Positions 47,225 to 59,050 are shown, counted from the stretch's first letter. The stretch is DNA of 64,000 bases from Dermanyssus gallinae (GCA_003439945.1 QVRM01001244.1:124001-188000), one strand, 5' to 3'. The notes: generated by a model not told the origin, from the letters alone. Program-made: numbers and translations.

Positions 47225-48153
47225 GTAAGTGGCACGCACCATTAAATAAAAAGTCGACCTAGTCGATGCTGCTGACGTACTGAAGTACTTTATTGTGTTC
47301 CGCATAAACATATACAAAAGCTGTAGTTGGAATCGAAAAAATATCCTTATCACCTATGAGCGAATCACTCATACCCGAGTGGAGGCAATATTTTCCAATA
47401 TTTGTGAATTTAGATTGAAGCTGATTTAACTAAAGGGCACTAACTGATATGGGCACTATTCCTTTAAGTTTGTTTTTCGCCCCTATGCTTGTCTCATTAG
47501 TTCCATTTATGTTTCTGTAAATCTGTTGCTTAGTTTCGTCGTTCACCAATTTAATGACTTTTGTTTTATAGATGCTCTGTTATTTATAAACCGTATGCAA
47601 TGTTATGCAATTGTTCTAGTAATGCGTTTGCCCTTCAGCATCAGATAGTAAACCTTTGGTACCATCGTCTACATTAGGTCATATAATGGCTGGACAGAAT
47701 TGGCGACCTATGCGTGTTGCCTACATTATATACTAGCAAATATTTCCGTGCAGCGTCTACTTCTACAGAAGCATGTTATACATATGTGTATGCTGACAGC
47801 TACGATGATTTGTATCATGTTAGAACCCGGCCGTGCCTGGTACTACGTTCTCGGATTATGTGCTTTCGTTCTTTTCCCTTTCTGCGTATGTGGTATCGCA
47901 CATGATTCGCGCATATATGTGTAAATATGAATGTTTACAGTCCTCATTGTAAATATGAATGGACGCTTTGTTTGCCTTATCTGTTTGTTTTCTTGGATTT
48001 CTTGAAAATGGATCCGCCCGCCCATACACTAGATGTAAAGGGTAGCGCCAACAATGGTGAGGTTGTCGTTGTCCTTCACGGCTTCCCCACCTCCAGCTTT
48101 GACTTCTACCTGGTAAGTTGACATTAGCTCAGAATCCCGCTTATTCCCAATCG

Positions 48154-48189
<36 letters not shown>

Positions 48190-51100
48190 TATCGACATTT
48201 TTATCACTATCACCTCTGCAGCGCGAACATTGGGCAAAATCTAAATTTCTGATAAAAAGCTTCTTAGGCAACCTGCTTTAGGCACCAATTTAGGTTTGAT
48301 GAGGCTATGTATGTGGTTCGTGCATGAACCGCAATGGCGGCATGAGATGGAGTGATGCGAATTCTGCAAGCGTTTTTAAGCACAAATACGATCAGCCTGC
48401 GTTATTCCGGGGAGTGTGCCCGTAATCATTCGGATTGCTTTCTCTCCTTCTTGGGTTGAGCCGCCGATTGCGGCCTTATATTTTGATGCATTTAGCGTTA
48501 ACCCCCGCCCCCTTATTTCTTAGATTGTAATGCAGATGATTAAATCATAATTTAATTTGTTGCAGCATTTATTTTCCGACACATAAATGTTTTCTATACG
48601 ACGTTTTAATCGGCCACCCGTAGGCTCGAAAACGCTTGGCCAACGTGGCTACATTTAGCTGCATATCATTACTACTGCTGCTGCCTGTCATTTGCAGTCT
48701 CTATTAACAGAGAACAGTGACAATATTATAATGATTAGGTTTGAACATTGTCATTAGGAAGCATATCTAAAATGTGTTATTTGTACTTGCAAGGTACTAA
48801 ACGGATTAAGAAAAACGTTTGACCGGGTCGTATTTGTCGACTTTCTCGGTTTCGGCTTTAGCGACAAACCGGTAAGTGAAAGCGTACGCATTACTTTGTA
48901 CTTTCGCATGCCGTTCGGATTTTCTTTATAGCGTCTTATTTTTGGATTACTTTGAAATGTCAGTAACTACTTTCTAACTATTTATCTATACATTTATGTA
49001 GATTAACTATTCCTCGGAGGTAAGCAAGCGATCAGACTACGCTCGACCAAGGCTGCTCTGCGCTTCGTGCTCACAGAGTCTGTAGGACTGAAATTAACTT
49101 TGCCGCTACCAAATCGGGCTTTTCTAACGTAGCGTCATAAGTAAGCGCCACACGAAGAGCAAGACCTTCGACAACACGCTCAGAGGAATCCGGTCCAAGG
49201 TAGCCTATAAGAGGGACCAGCGCATAACTGAGAGCAATTCCGGGGCTGGGCAGCAGGTCGCGACCGCTTTCACAAGCGTGACGGGTCTTCAGGACTGATG
49301 TCAAGGGGCAACCAGACCGATGCCGGCTTCCTCCGCGCGATAGTGCTAAGGGGTCGACCTCCTTCTGGACAGGGAAAGATCGGGCAGCTTTTGCGAACGG
49401 AGTTGCGTTCCCCGGAGGGTGCGAGACGATCTGGACCCGCAACGCCGCTACCTAGGGACACCGAGCGGACGGATTGGTCTGCCCGATCTCCCAGAAATAG
49501 GCAAATAAGATGAGTGAGGCGAGGAAGGAAGCATCCCAGACCGCCGCCAAGCCCGCAACACACTCCCATGTCGGTACCGGGTTGCGCCCCTCTGTAGACC
49601 CTCTGCCAATGAGCATGGCAGCTTCCCCTATCGAATGTAGAACCATGAACTAGAAAAAGAGGATGATTACATTTCATATTTATTCACTCAGGCTGAGTAG
49701 CGATTAAGCCACAAATACACTACTTTAACGACAACTGTAACGACAGTGAGTCAAGACTATCACCGGGTAGCCTGCATATGTATGGATATATATACATTTC
49801 CGGGCATAAAATATAATAAAATATACAAGCTACAAGGCCCCACACTGACGGGCTAATTAATATAAAGATAGCAGATTGCATTCTACGGAATGGTATCTTC
49901 GGCAGAGTTCACCGCAGCGGCGGCATTCACAAGTCTCACATGGTTCATGGAACTCAGCTCGTTGACATAGAATGTGATGAAAGCCGTGCAGTGCAAATCG
50001 TGTTATCACGTGTCTGTTGTTACGCTCTGGACCCTTCCATTCCGAATTTCTCATCGAAGAATTCCGGGTCGTGTTGAAGGCTATGGTGCGAGGGAGGTTA
50101 TAACGGCGCCTTAGGTCTTAGTCTGTTAATAGGTAGATGAGGCGATTGCGCGTTGACGCATGGAGTCCCAGAGTCCGTTTCAGGAGGGCTGCTTTAATCT
50201 GATTCATTAAGTCAAGGTTTCTGGGAGCCCGGTGCGCCCATATTAACTCCACTCCATATGACGCAACGGGGGCGATCTTCAAGTCGGACAGGTTAGGGTT
50301 TTCCTGCATCTCTTGATAGACTTCAAATGCCCCATACTCTTGAACTCTGACCCTTGGACGTACAGAGCAATACATTCAGCATAACGTTATCTGCACACTA
50401 GCGGGAAATGATTGGTAAAACGCAGATTATGCATCATGGCCTCTTGATAGCTCGGTGCATGGAATGGGTGATATCGCTGCAGGGCGCCAGCATGCATTAT
50501 CCAGGTTATTTAGGCCTCAGGTGACAAGAGTGTTGAGTCTAGTTTGACTTCAAACTGTCAAACATGTATGCATGCCGTGAGGCACGATAGTATGCCGGTC
50601 AAACGCATTTCACCTGACCAGTGTAAACGCAGTGAAGTGCTACTTTTTGGCGGCGTATATTGGTGTTGCCTAGTCTTTGGTGCTCTCGAGCAGGTAGGGG
50701 CGGAAATTACGCCAATCAGGTGTAAAAGAACCTTGATAAGGTTTTTTTAGATATATAATTTGACAAAACGACGTAGGAACGCCTATTTTTCACCTGCTTG
50801 CTTAACGAGCTTGTAGAGTCAAACGGAAATTGCTTGGGAATGCTTGTTGCGGGAATAAGTTAGTGAAATGTTTACGTTTTGCTGTTTCAGAGGGGACACA
50901 CGTACTCAATCGTTGAACAGGCCAATATCGTAGAGCACGTCCTGTCAGTTCTTGAAGTGAACGAGTTTCATCTGCTAGCGCATGACTACGGCGACACGGT
51001 CGCTCAGGAGCTTCTGGCAAGACAGTACGTAGTCACTAGTACCGCATTGTCAATCATGCATGTTGAATCTAAATATAATACTACTGCTACTACATATAGG

Positions 51101-52723
51101 TGTATATATGTATACACATGCACACATACACAACGTTATTTCCCGAGCGTCTGAAGTATCCTGTCGTCACAATCTATAAACTTTTCGGGCTAACCCTCAG
51201 CCAAGATTTGATGTTCACCGGATTACTTTTCGCATTGCTTCATAGACGAACCCCCATAAATACAAATGTGCAACGGTGGGACTCTAACCCGTGCACCTAT
51301 GTGTCTCCCCCGGTCTCGAGAAGCAGGCGAATGCACCACGCCACCGGGTTCGATTGTCGGCGCAATCTACATATTGGCAAATCCCTCTCTTTTCTTACGT
51401 GCATCGTTAGGTGGTAGCAGGCGTTAGGAGCATACATTGCGCTTACTACTGCTGTGCCGCTTGTACTGCAGAGCAAGAAAAACGCGGACTTACACGATGA
51501 GGAATAAAATCGGGTTGAGAAAGAGAGAACAGTTTGCGAGAAGGCTTGATTGATATACCTCTATTAAAATAACCTTGAACCTTCAGCGTTATACGTAAAG
51601 AAATAGCTTTTCGGGGATACTCCACCAAATTAACGTCACGGAAGCTCTTCGCATTGTTTGTAAAAGAACTCCAATATACGATTGCAATCGGGAATTAAAC
51701 AGTGCACCTAGTGTCCATTCGGTCGCAAGAACGCACGCTAATGCACACGTACCGAGCCGATCCGTACGTAAAAGTTAATTCAGGGCGAGATTTGAGCTAG
51801 ATCGTATGCATGTGGAATGAAATAAGATGCGGCGAGTCGTCTAAGTCGTTCAGAGAGCTGCTGCTGCTGCCTCATCGCTATTTCCTATTATGCCATCTCG
51901 ATACATCTGCCACGTATATCAAAGTAGGTCTATGTACTCATCGTATAACCCGTTGTCATGTATGCTACCGTATGCTATCTCATCGTCGTACCCTCTCTGC
52001 TTCGTGCTTGTTTTCTGTGATTCTTTTCTCTATGTCTTGGTGCGATCTTGTCGGATCGACTCGGATCCAGGTTTTCGGATGGAGACGCTACCGCCGGTAG
52101 CGTGCGGCGTTGGCGAGCAAAGTCTGCAGCGTTACTTAATGGCGGCCTGTTCCCTTCGACGCACTGGCCTACGTGGGCGCAACAGTCTTTTGCGAGCGCC
52201 ACTGTTGGGGCCCGTTTTTGCGCGTTTTGCCGAACCGCTGGATGTTCGGAATATCCATAAATCAGGTCGGTCGGTGTGCTAGTTACAATGCCTAGTCGCC
52301 GAGATGAGGACAAAGAGAGAAATGCACTGCAGAGGTGGTCAGAATTTTTAACGTTGCTGATTTGTACCCATGCACACCATTTTGTGGAGAACGTTAGATG
52401 TCTTTTTTTCTTTTTGTAATTGTTGAAGGTGCGCGCCGCGTCGACTCTAAGTGTAACGTATCACGCAAAGAGCATTTGTGGTAATATACGTGCATTTCCT
52501 TGCCAAAAAATTGCGGAGATAGAAGTAAAATATGAAAGTGAACAAGTACGAAGGATAGATGATAGTTCGATAAAATCGAACCCAATCTATTACGTGAAGC
52601 GAATACGTACTGCACGTTCGTTCATTGTTGTTTCTACACAAAACGTTGCTTTTCTAATCCCAGTATATTTTTACTACAAAACTGGATTAATATATTATTT
52701 AAAAAAATACGCATATGCAAAAA

Positions 52724-52754
<31 letters not shown>

Positions 52755-55561
52755 CTAGGCACCTATCAAAAGTGTTGCTGAAATCACGGAACGGCACTCT
52801 CACAGGGGTTCCGGCGGTGTCTCCTCCACCATTGCAATACCCCCGCGTACACGGTTCACCAGGCGCAGGTGACCTAAGGGACGCGGGGATTAAGGAGGTG
52901 CCGCTAGATCTTTATTTCTAGAATTAACAACATTTTTTGAAGGAGGTTGTTTTTAATTCTAGACTATCCTCCGTCCCCTACGGGTTTGGAACTCACCGCG
53001 AGGTGTATCTTCAATACACCGAGGGCCGGACATGTTGAGATATCTAGGGCTTCCCAACAGTCCTTGTGGTAGCATGACCGCTGAGTCTCAACGGTTTATC
53101 ATCTATTCTCTATAAGCATCGCTCAAAGAAAATTCGATCAACAACAAGGATCGAACCGGCGACACCCCGGTAGATGACAACTATGACTAGAGATCCTTAT
53201 TTCTATTTTATTTTCTACTGTGGAGGAATCTGCGCAAAAATCGTTTTGCAACGCATGCAGAAGCTCCCAATGCTGCAGTTACGAATTAATTAAGAAATAA
53301 GATTTGCTGATCTCACGCACCTAGAAGTAGATCAAAGTCGGTGAAAATTGCGTGGCAGTATAGTGACGCGTTGGATTTTAGGTGAGTTAAATATATTTTT
53401 TGCATGCATACATAAACAGTACTCATGCCACGACTCTAGGTTAATATCAATGTTGTATACTTACAGCCCCAATGTATATGCATTCGCGTTTCCAGGTTCT
53501 CGGAGAAAATCAGCTGAGCATATTAGACCTAAAGCAGATGTGGTTCCTCGCTCGCTTGAATGACGGCTATCGAGCATGGCCCAGGTACGTAAGCTACTAT
53601 TAATATTTTTTTTTCGAACAAGGCTATTTATTATACACACATTTACGAGATATGATGATCAAAAGATTGATCACTAGGCAAATGGCAGGACGATAGTGGT
53701 GGAGATGTCCGGCGGTTTTGATCTCATGAGTCGTCGGCTTGATTCCGATCCTACGCATAGTGGATAGATGCCAGGAACTTGTTTCTTGTGTGACCCAGGT
53801 AAATTATTATTATTTTTATTATGTTTATTACATGTTAAACAATGTTACAGTTGTGAGGTCTGAATTATTATTATTATTACTATTATTATTATTATTATTA
53901 TTGCTAGTCTGTCTATGCCAGCCAGCGTACTTAGCGGGAATGCGTTACAACATAACTGTGTAATAATATTTTTTGGGTAAGATTCGTAAGGCTAACCTTG
54001 CAAACCTGTGTACCTGTGTAACGTCGTGTACAAATATCTCAATGTTGTTACTAAGGTATGTATGCGTACAGTGCTCATCAAAGTATCTGACCGATAACGA
54101 GCACAGAGACTTAACTTCGAATAACTGCTCTGCAGTTCTCGAGCAAATGAGCTGACACGCTGAGCTGCTTCATGACTTATGGAAATGATTCTTTTATTTC
54201 GTTCACTCTCTGGGTCTATGACCGAAATGATTCTACTATGTCAGCTTACCAACTCAACTCATAGATCGACAGTTCAAAGGCGCAGTCAAACTGATACGAC
54301 TGCAGCGTTCTGATGCATAACGAGTAAAATCAAAACTTTTAACCTCAAGGAGTGGAGCAGAACCAGACAATGCAAATGGATTCATGCAATTGGGTATAGC
54401 TACAGGGGGTAGAAGATACCTTAGTTTGTTGGTGGATATTCTAAGTAGATTCCGTCATTGATTGAGATAGGAAGTGTCGCTGGGTATAAACTAAACCGCG
54501 CACGCTGGGGGAGCTAACGCATAGCGACTAGGCAACAAAACAGAGCTTTAGATATTTTAAAATCGTAAAGTAACTACAAACCGCCAGTATTGAAAACACG
54601 TCTAATAAAAGTCTAATAAATAAGTCTTATCTATGTTAATATCTAAATGACTAAGTGAATTGTCATCAGATTATTATTCGTATTATATCCTTATCAGTGT
54701 ACAGTATAATTGTTGTTAGAAAATGTCGTTTATTATTTGCGTTCTTTATTATTCGGAATTCTATTAAGAAAGTACTTTAAACACATGTATATGCTACCAG
54801 CTTGCGTCACACACATCTGTAAAAATAAAGACCACTGCTAACATGGGTCATTGGCGTAACATACAACACATTTTTCAGAATCCTTTCTTACATCGACGAA
54901 AGGCAGACTTTTGAAACACGTTGGACCGATGCTCTCCAACGAGCAAAAATTCCTATTTGCGTTTTTCACGGCCCAGCTGACCCTGTCAATCCTGCTCCGA
55001 ACTTCGCCGACCACTACAAAAACGTAAGAAAAAGCCAAAACGGTGTACATGATGACGCACTCATATGCAGAATACTAAATATGCTGAAACATACTGAGGC
55101 ATGGTTGTACATAGATATTTGTATTTGGGGCGCCCATTTGCTCGAGCAGCTAATATCTGCATAGAGTGAATAAGCACGGTCAGTAAGCACGGTCAAATGA
55201 TGGGGAACATGACATCTTGTACCGCTCGGGGGCAGTTTGCCAGAAATTTGCAGCACCGACTAGCAAATCCATCGAGGTAGTTTACGAAGTTTGCTAGCGC
55301 CAATGGACGCCAGTGAGGGTTCGAAGTGACTTCTCATACACCGAGTGTGATGTACTTCAACATTTTCAGGTTATTCCGCAGCCGTGCATCGAGATGCTTC
55401 CAGAAAGTGTGGGACATTATCCACAGCTTGAGGCTCCCGAGCTGCTCATGGAGCGGTATGTGCGCTTCCTGCGAAGGCGTGCACGGGTCGTTGTCGACGA
55501 GGCTCAGGTGAAGGTAATTGTTCCGGAGAAACTTCCCTCCCCAGGGCCAATCACGGAGTAA
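47059..55561 (+). CDS. MEST: MEST-like alpha/beta hydrolase, eight exons
   Basis: Joined exons 47059-47224, 48033-48112, 48794-48871, 50891-51024, 52071-52265, 53496-53584, 54879-55023 and 55370-55561 encode about 358 residues, homologous to vertebrate MEST/PEG1 (335 residues in human). The N-terminus has a hydrophobic segment (about residues 7-24), probably a membrane anchor. Fold motifs: [16 protein letters not shown] (oxyanion loop), [27 protein letters not shown] (nucleophile elbow, Asp), [21 protein letters not shown] (acid) and [11 protein letters not shown] (catalytic His). The family is epoxide-hydrolase-like and ER-associated in vertebrates; its substrate is unsettled. All introns are GT...AG and phases agree, except that exon 5 needs two single-base corrections. 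The C-terminus extends about 25 residues beyond the human one. Introns contain several retroelement fragments. Confidence 0.9.
48033..48112 (+). CDS. MEST: MEST-like exon 2 (HGFP loop)
   Basis: Acceptor acactag|atg, donor acctg|gtaagt. It encodes [20 protein letters not shown] and then SFDFYL, carrying the HGxP oxyanion motif of the alpha/beta hydrolase fold. Phase 1 in, phase 0 out. Other nearby AG sites (for example after gtaaag) give stops, which supports the chosen acceptor. Confidence 0.85.
48156..48186. repeat. (AT)n microsatellite in MEST-like intron 2
   Basis: Uninterrupted AT dinucleotides about 45 bp after the exon 2 donor. Confidence 0.95.
48794..48871 (+). CDS. MEST: MEST-like exon 3
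   Basis: Acceptor tgcaag|gta, donor aaaccg|gtaagt. Encodes [16 protein letters not shown], then [10 protein letters not shown], matching the [11 protein letters not shown] block of MEST. Phase 0 at both ends. Confidence 0.9.
49070..49660 (-). mobile_element. Possible LINE thumb remnant in MEST-like intron 3
   Basis: Minus frames (49677-49270 and 49442-49071) are open and GC-rich compared with the surrounding AT-rich intron. One frame contains [17 protein letters not shown], resembling the 'GGLGxRxAxxLAxxAFLAS' thumb region of RT proteins with an RLE domain. No finger or RPD motif is present. Base composition and frame length suggest mobile-element origin; the family call is weak. Confidence 0.3.
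49840..50400 (-). mobile_element. Cys/His-tailed LINE fragment in MEST-like intron 3
   Basis: The minus frame 50375-50118 holds [16 protein letters not shown] and then [20 protein letters not shown], nearly the same as KIAPIASYGIQLVWA and LKRVLGLHTSAYNRLMYLL of the 8.2-kb element. The frame 50054-49857 reads [19 protein letters not shown], then [18 protein letters not shown]. An internal deletion or frameshift of about 60 bp separates them (50060-50115). It is opposite in orientation to the host gene. Confidence 0.75.
50891..51024 (+). CDS. MEST: MEST-like exon 4 (nucleophile elbow)
   Basis: Acceptor ctgtttcag|agg, donor aagaca|gtacgt. Encodes [18 protein letters not shown], then [18 protein letters not shown]. 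The HDYGD motif is the nucleophile elbow with its catalytic Asp. Phase 0 in, phase 2 out; the split Gln codon is completed by exon 5. Confidence 0.9.
51178..51350 (-). mobile_element. SINE-A copy in MEST-like intron 4
   Basis: Matches 32,978-33,163 along nearly its full length. On the minus strand a tRNA-like head with an A-box-like ggtggcgtggtgcattcgcc and a mutated B box (gggttagagtccc) is followed by the shared body ending in gcccgaaaagttt. The tail of the repeat lies only about 155 bp after the exon 4 donor. Confidence 0.65.
52071..52265 (+). CDS. MEST: MEST-like exon 5, two frame breaks
   Basis: Acceptor ggatccag|gtt, donor aatcag|gtcggt. The first part reads [20 protein letters not shown], matching the SNGGIFPETH block. 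Near the T run at 52188-52191 the homologous frame shifts to [12 protein letters not shown], and near T runs at 52214-52226 it shifts again to [13 protein letters not shown]. Each shift equals one extra base. Removing two bases gives 193 coding bases, exactly what the phases of exons 4 and 6 require. Unshifted, the frame stops inside the exon (taa at 52258-52260). Confidence 0.75.
52728..52754. repeat. (AT)n microsatellite in MEST-like intron 5
   Basis: AT dinucleotide run, preceded by A-rich sequence. Confidence 0.9.
52900..53195. repeat. Dispersed repeat related to the 18.65-kb foldback
   Basis: 52940-52981 (ggaggttgtttttaatt, then cctccgtccccta) repeats one arm of the 18,651-18,731 foldback and its flank. 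On the minus strand at about 53140-53185 lies gtgtcgccggttcgatcc, a pol III B-box match with tRNA-like sequence upstream. This suggests a tRNA-derived SINE or composite element. Boundaries are uncertain. Confidence 0.45.
53496..53584 (+). CDS. MEST: MEST-like exon 6
   Basis: Acceptor tttccag|gtt, donor cccag|gtacgt. Encodes [20 protein letters not shown], then LNDGYRAWP. This aligns to the PVFGPYTRPSESELWDMW region with NDG following. Phase 0 in, phase 2 out. Confidence 0.85.
53803..53905. repeat. (TTA)n / (TTAT)n tracts in MEST-like intron 6
   Basis: Two ATT/TTA-rich stretches (about 53803-53830 and 53865-53903). Confidence 0.85.
54879..55023 (+). CDS. MEST: MEST-like exon 7 (catalytic acid)
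   Basis: Acceptor tttttcag|aat, donor aaaaac|gtaaga. Encodes [19 protein letters not shown], then [20 protein letters not shown]. The GPxDPVNP motif is highly conserved in MEST and carries the acid of the catalytic triad. Phase 2 in, phase 0 out. Confidence 0.9.
55370..55561 (+). CDS. MEST: MEST-like exon 8 (catalytic His, stop)
   Basis: Acceptor cattttcag|gtt. Encodes [20 protein letters not shown] and then [16 protein letters not shown]. The His of GHYPQLE is the triad base. After the last conserved helix an extra tail of about 25 residues (ending SPGPITE) precedes the TAA at 55559-55561. I did not find a convincing AATAAA close downstream. Confidence 0.9.
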   Translation, partial: VIPQPCIEMLPESVGHYPQLEAPELLMERYVRFLRRRARVVVDEAQVKVIVPEKLPSPGPITE

Positions 55562-56614
55562 CTGCTATTCGCAGTGCCATTGACGAAGTAGAAGACTACC
55601 GGCTCCAGCGCCACTTAATCACGGACTAACTATGACTAGTTAAGCAACACCATGTCGACGATTAGCAACCAATAACGATACCGGCTCTTGCTCTGATCGC
55701 TCTGTCGATGAGCAGAAATCTAGCCAGTAAGTTAAGCAATACTTTGCTCCTTTTGAAAGGTGCACACGGGACCATTGTCGATACTCTCTAAGATATGTAT
55801 ATATAAGCTACTTAGCAGTTTTAAGGTAGCAATTCATTTTAATTGCTGAAAATGCACCCGGACAAGGGCGACTTACATGAATGAGTTGTAAACAAGGGTA
55901 GTGAAGTACCCTTCTCCCGTCCATTTTCTTAGACGCTTTGATAAAGGCTGGGTACGACTTTATATTTTTATGGGAAAATTGTGAAATGTTGCCACTGATT
56001 AAATTAGTGCCATTTTAGCAAATTAGCGCCTGTATTCTCAAAGTGATCTGATTTTCCACATTTCGTAATCAAACTATTGGGGCTAAATATCGTTATAGAA
56101 GCAATCATGAGCATTAGTCCAAGTTCTTTTATGCCGCAATGTGGATACAACAGTATTAATCAATCTGGTATACTGTGATAAACTCTAGCGACGGATAAGC
56201 GACGATCGAATAGAGTCCACAAAAATCTTACATAAAGTACCACTCCAACATATGCTCCTATTGCTGTGCTATAATAACTAATTAAATAGGTCAATTAGGT
56301 TAACACATACAAAAGTTTAGATTGTTGTTTTACCGAAATTATTGTGCTAGGTGTGTGCTATGTACATAGATGGTTCTATTGCTGTACGCATTTGCTTATT
56401 ATTCGATAATCAACGTGTGACAAATGGTGATGCCCGATTCTGTGTCTATGTGCAGTGTCTTTTATGGCCCATGGAGCCGTTCCAAATATCTAAATACAAG
56501 TCGTCATTGCTTCCTCCTAACCTATTGCTATACATATGCTATTCCCCTGGTCAGCATACACAGCCTCTTTATTTTGCACAGTTTTATATTATATCTCGAT
56601 TTCTTAAGATACGT

Positions 56615-56783
56615 GCTCGCTAAGAAGCAAGACTGGGTTCTCAACGCCTTTGCGATTAAGAAGGCCAGCAGTCTACTATTTAAATATGTGGAAATTAAAC
56701 ACATAGGTGGGCTGGCCAATCAACAAAGGGCCGACAACTTAAGTTTTTTTTTGGCCCGAGAACTGACAAAACTGCTCGTATAA
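56615..56783 (+). mobile_element. Possible RLE-type LINE C-terminal remnant
   Basis: The plus frame ends FKYVEIKHIGGLANQQRAD, then FFLARELTKLLV. The pattern (F..V.I...GG......FL..L...L) resembles VQPIAIETYGPMG and FFTELGKRLN of the 62-kb copy. No RPD motif nearby; low confidence. Confidence 0.3.
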
Positions 56784-57459
56784 AATTAATGTTATTTATT
56801 AATCTGTTCGCATGTGACATCGAAATCGACCTGTTAAGCAGTCTAAAGTTTTTGTTTTCAAACATGACTCTACGCACTGCCCGTCCAGAGGTTACTGGCA
56901 GTTGTATAGATAGATAATCACGAACGAAGCGAATGAGCACGTTTTCGAAAGTTCCCTAAAAATCCAAAGCGTACTGTTATATATTTGCTTCAGATTCAAG
57001 CTCTAAACAGCCGATTTTTTAAGCGCGCACTAGTACGTCAGCGATACTTTTTATGTAAAGGTTTTAATTCATTAACATTTCTTATTTCCCTCATGGATCT
57101 CAGTGATGCCAAACTGAGTGGACCATCTGCGCTGCTGGTGACAGATACCTGACCTACATCTATAGATCTGAATATATATATATATATATATATATGCATT
57201 GAAACCCGCTAACCTTGGCAATCATAAAATCGTTGCCATAAAACGGCAATGCAGTATATTAGGTAACAAAAATACTGATTTCCAAAAAATGGATAACGTG
57301 AAGTAATATATCAAATAAAGTTTTTGATTTATCGAAGTGGTACATCTGTTCTGCTTTTCCGGTGCATCTAAGAATGTAAATAGTACTCTATGTTGATCAA
57401 AAAGGAAGAACTGGACTCATCTGTTCGTTAATATTTTATGATGTGCGGATAGATAGTGC

Positions 57460-57720
57460 GAACATATACGTTGGCCGTCAAGACATATAGCCGGCTTGAG
57501 TCTATCCATGTTGGTCCAAAGCTCGAGGTTTTCTGCTGTGTTGTTAATAGTTTCTAGAGCTTGTTGCCTATAGAATCTATTGTCTGAGCCGTAGAGTACT
57601 CGATTATCAACGTAGATGAGGGTTATGCAAAGGAAATCTGTGACCCAGAATAATTTTGTTTTCTTCCTAATTAGGGATTCTCCAAAAATCCTTCAGGGCG
57701 GTCAGCTTCTTTAGGTCTAT
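57460..57720 (-). mobile_element. LINE RT palm remnant (YVDN)
   Basis: The minus strand reads FLCITLIYVDNRVLYGS, then QQALETINNTAENLELWTNM and RLKPA. This is the layout around the RT active site (I-x-Y-A-D-D-x-x-L, then a helix ending in W), with YADD changed to YVDN, so the catalytic pair is lost. Only this block is recognisable. Confidence 0.5.
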
Positions 57721-59050
57721 ATTCAAAGTTCTAGTATTTAAGGTGATCGTACCCTAAAAGAATAGCTCATACAAGCCCTGCCGAAAATTCTTAGAGGCTG
57801 TTGTAGAGAGGAACAGGCAGCAATTTAAGTTAGATCGGCTTTGAAACCCTGGAATAACCGTAATGTCTGAGTCAGAATTGATACTTTCTGAGACGAACAA
57901 CCCTATCTTCTTGTATCTACTATACTAGAGCTATCTGTTGGTACTTCATTCAGCCAGAGGATCAAGGTTGCTTATTGGACAAGTTTGCCAAGCGGTCAAT
58001 TATATGGTCCTGAATCCAGTTCTCGAGATCCCAATATCCATGATGCAGGGCGGGCAGAAATAGCGAATGACGTTGCAAACCACACCTACAGAAGGGCTTG
58101 TTTTTATGAGTGAAACCAAGAAAATTAATCTACTTTACTGATCGGGATTGCTTTCACGGCAGTCCTATAACGGCGTCTACGGGGAGAGCTTTGAGGGAGC
58201 GAGTGGAGTACCGAGTTATTATTATTATTATTATCGGAAACTGCTGCCAGCCACCGACATACGTTGTCGGTGCCACCACAAGGTCGATTTAATTTATTCT
58301 TGCAATTCAATTGTAAAGAAGCTAGCACTTCTTCATCCAAACAGTCATCCGAAAAAAATTGCATATCATACCGTGTTTTTTATGAATAGACTCAACTAGC
58401 TCGTCCCCTCTCTTGTCTGGTTCTGGCTCGCGCTTCCCTGAAGTAAAGCGTAAAACGTTTTTTGTGGAGCTTAACTAGATTTATAAAAATTGTCAGAAAG
58501 TTTGAAAATGTGCGTTATTGGAAGACGCATATACGCAAGCAGCAATATGTTTTGTCGGTTAATAATGACCAGCTAAAATGTCCTGCACAGGAGGAAGCTT
58601 TCACAAAAACGGGTCGGAAAAAGAGGTCTGCCGATCTATTAACCATATAACCCAAGTATGTTGTTTGCGATCTTATTTGCAGCCTGTTGCTATACACCCA
58701 AGCTCTTTACGGGTACTAGAGTACGGATAGCCATCACAAACTGCAAAGGCCTGCTCTTGTATCACTGTACGAAAGATCGAAACGGCCATAGAAGCCCTAG
58801 TAGAGAGATATAGTAAAGCCGTCGGTGATTTTTCTAGACATTATGGCATGCACACAAGCATGCGACGCTGTCTGACCGATAAGAGTAAGTTCATTACACT
58901 AATTTGGTGAAATACATAAATGAACAAAAAGTAACATGAGTTTGTTACATCAGCAAACCTATATCAATGCTGGTAGCAGCGATCAAGCACGCAATCATGA
59001 GATGCAAACTTCACATAAAGGAAGACGCCGTCACATACAACAGTTAGTGT

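Noticed and set aside
56351..56614. Open frames just before the 56.6-kb fragment as a gene
   Set aside because: No motif recognised, and the frames overlap each other with no splice support.
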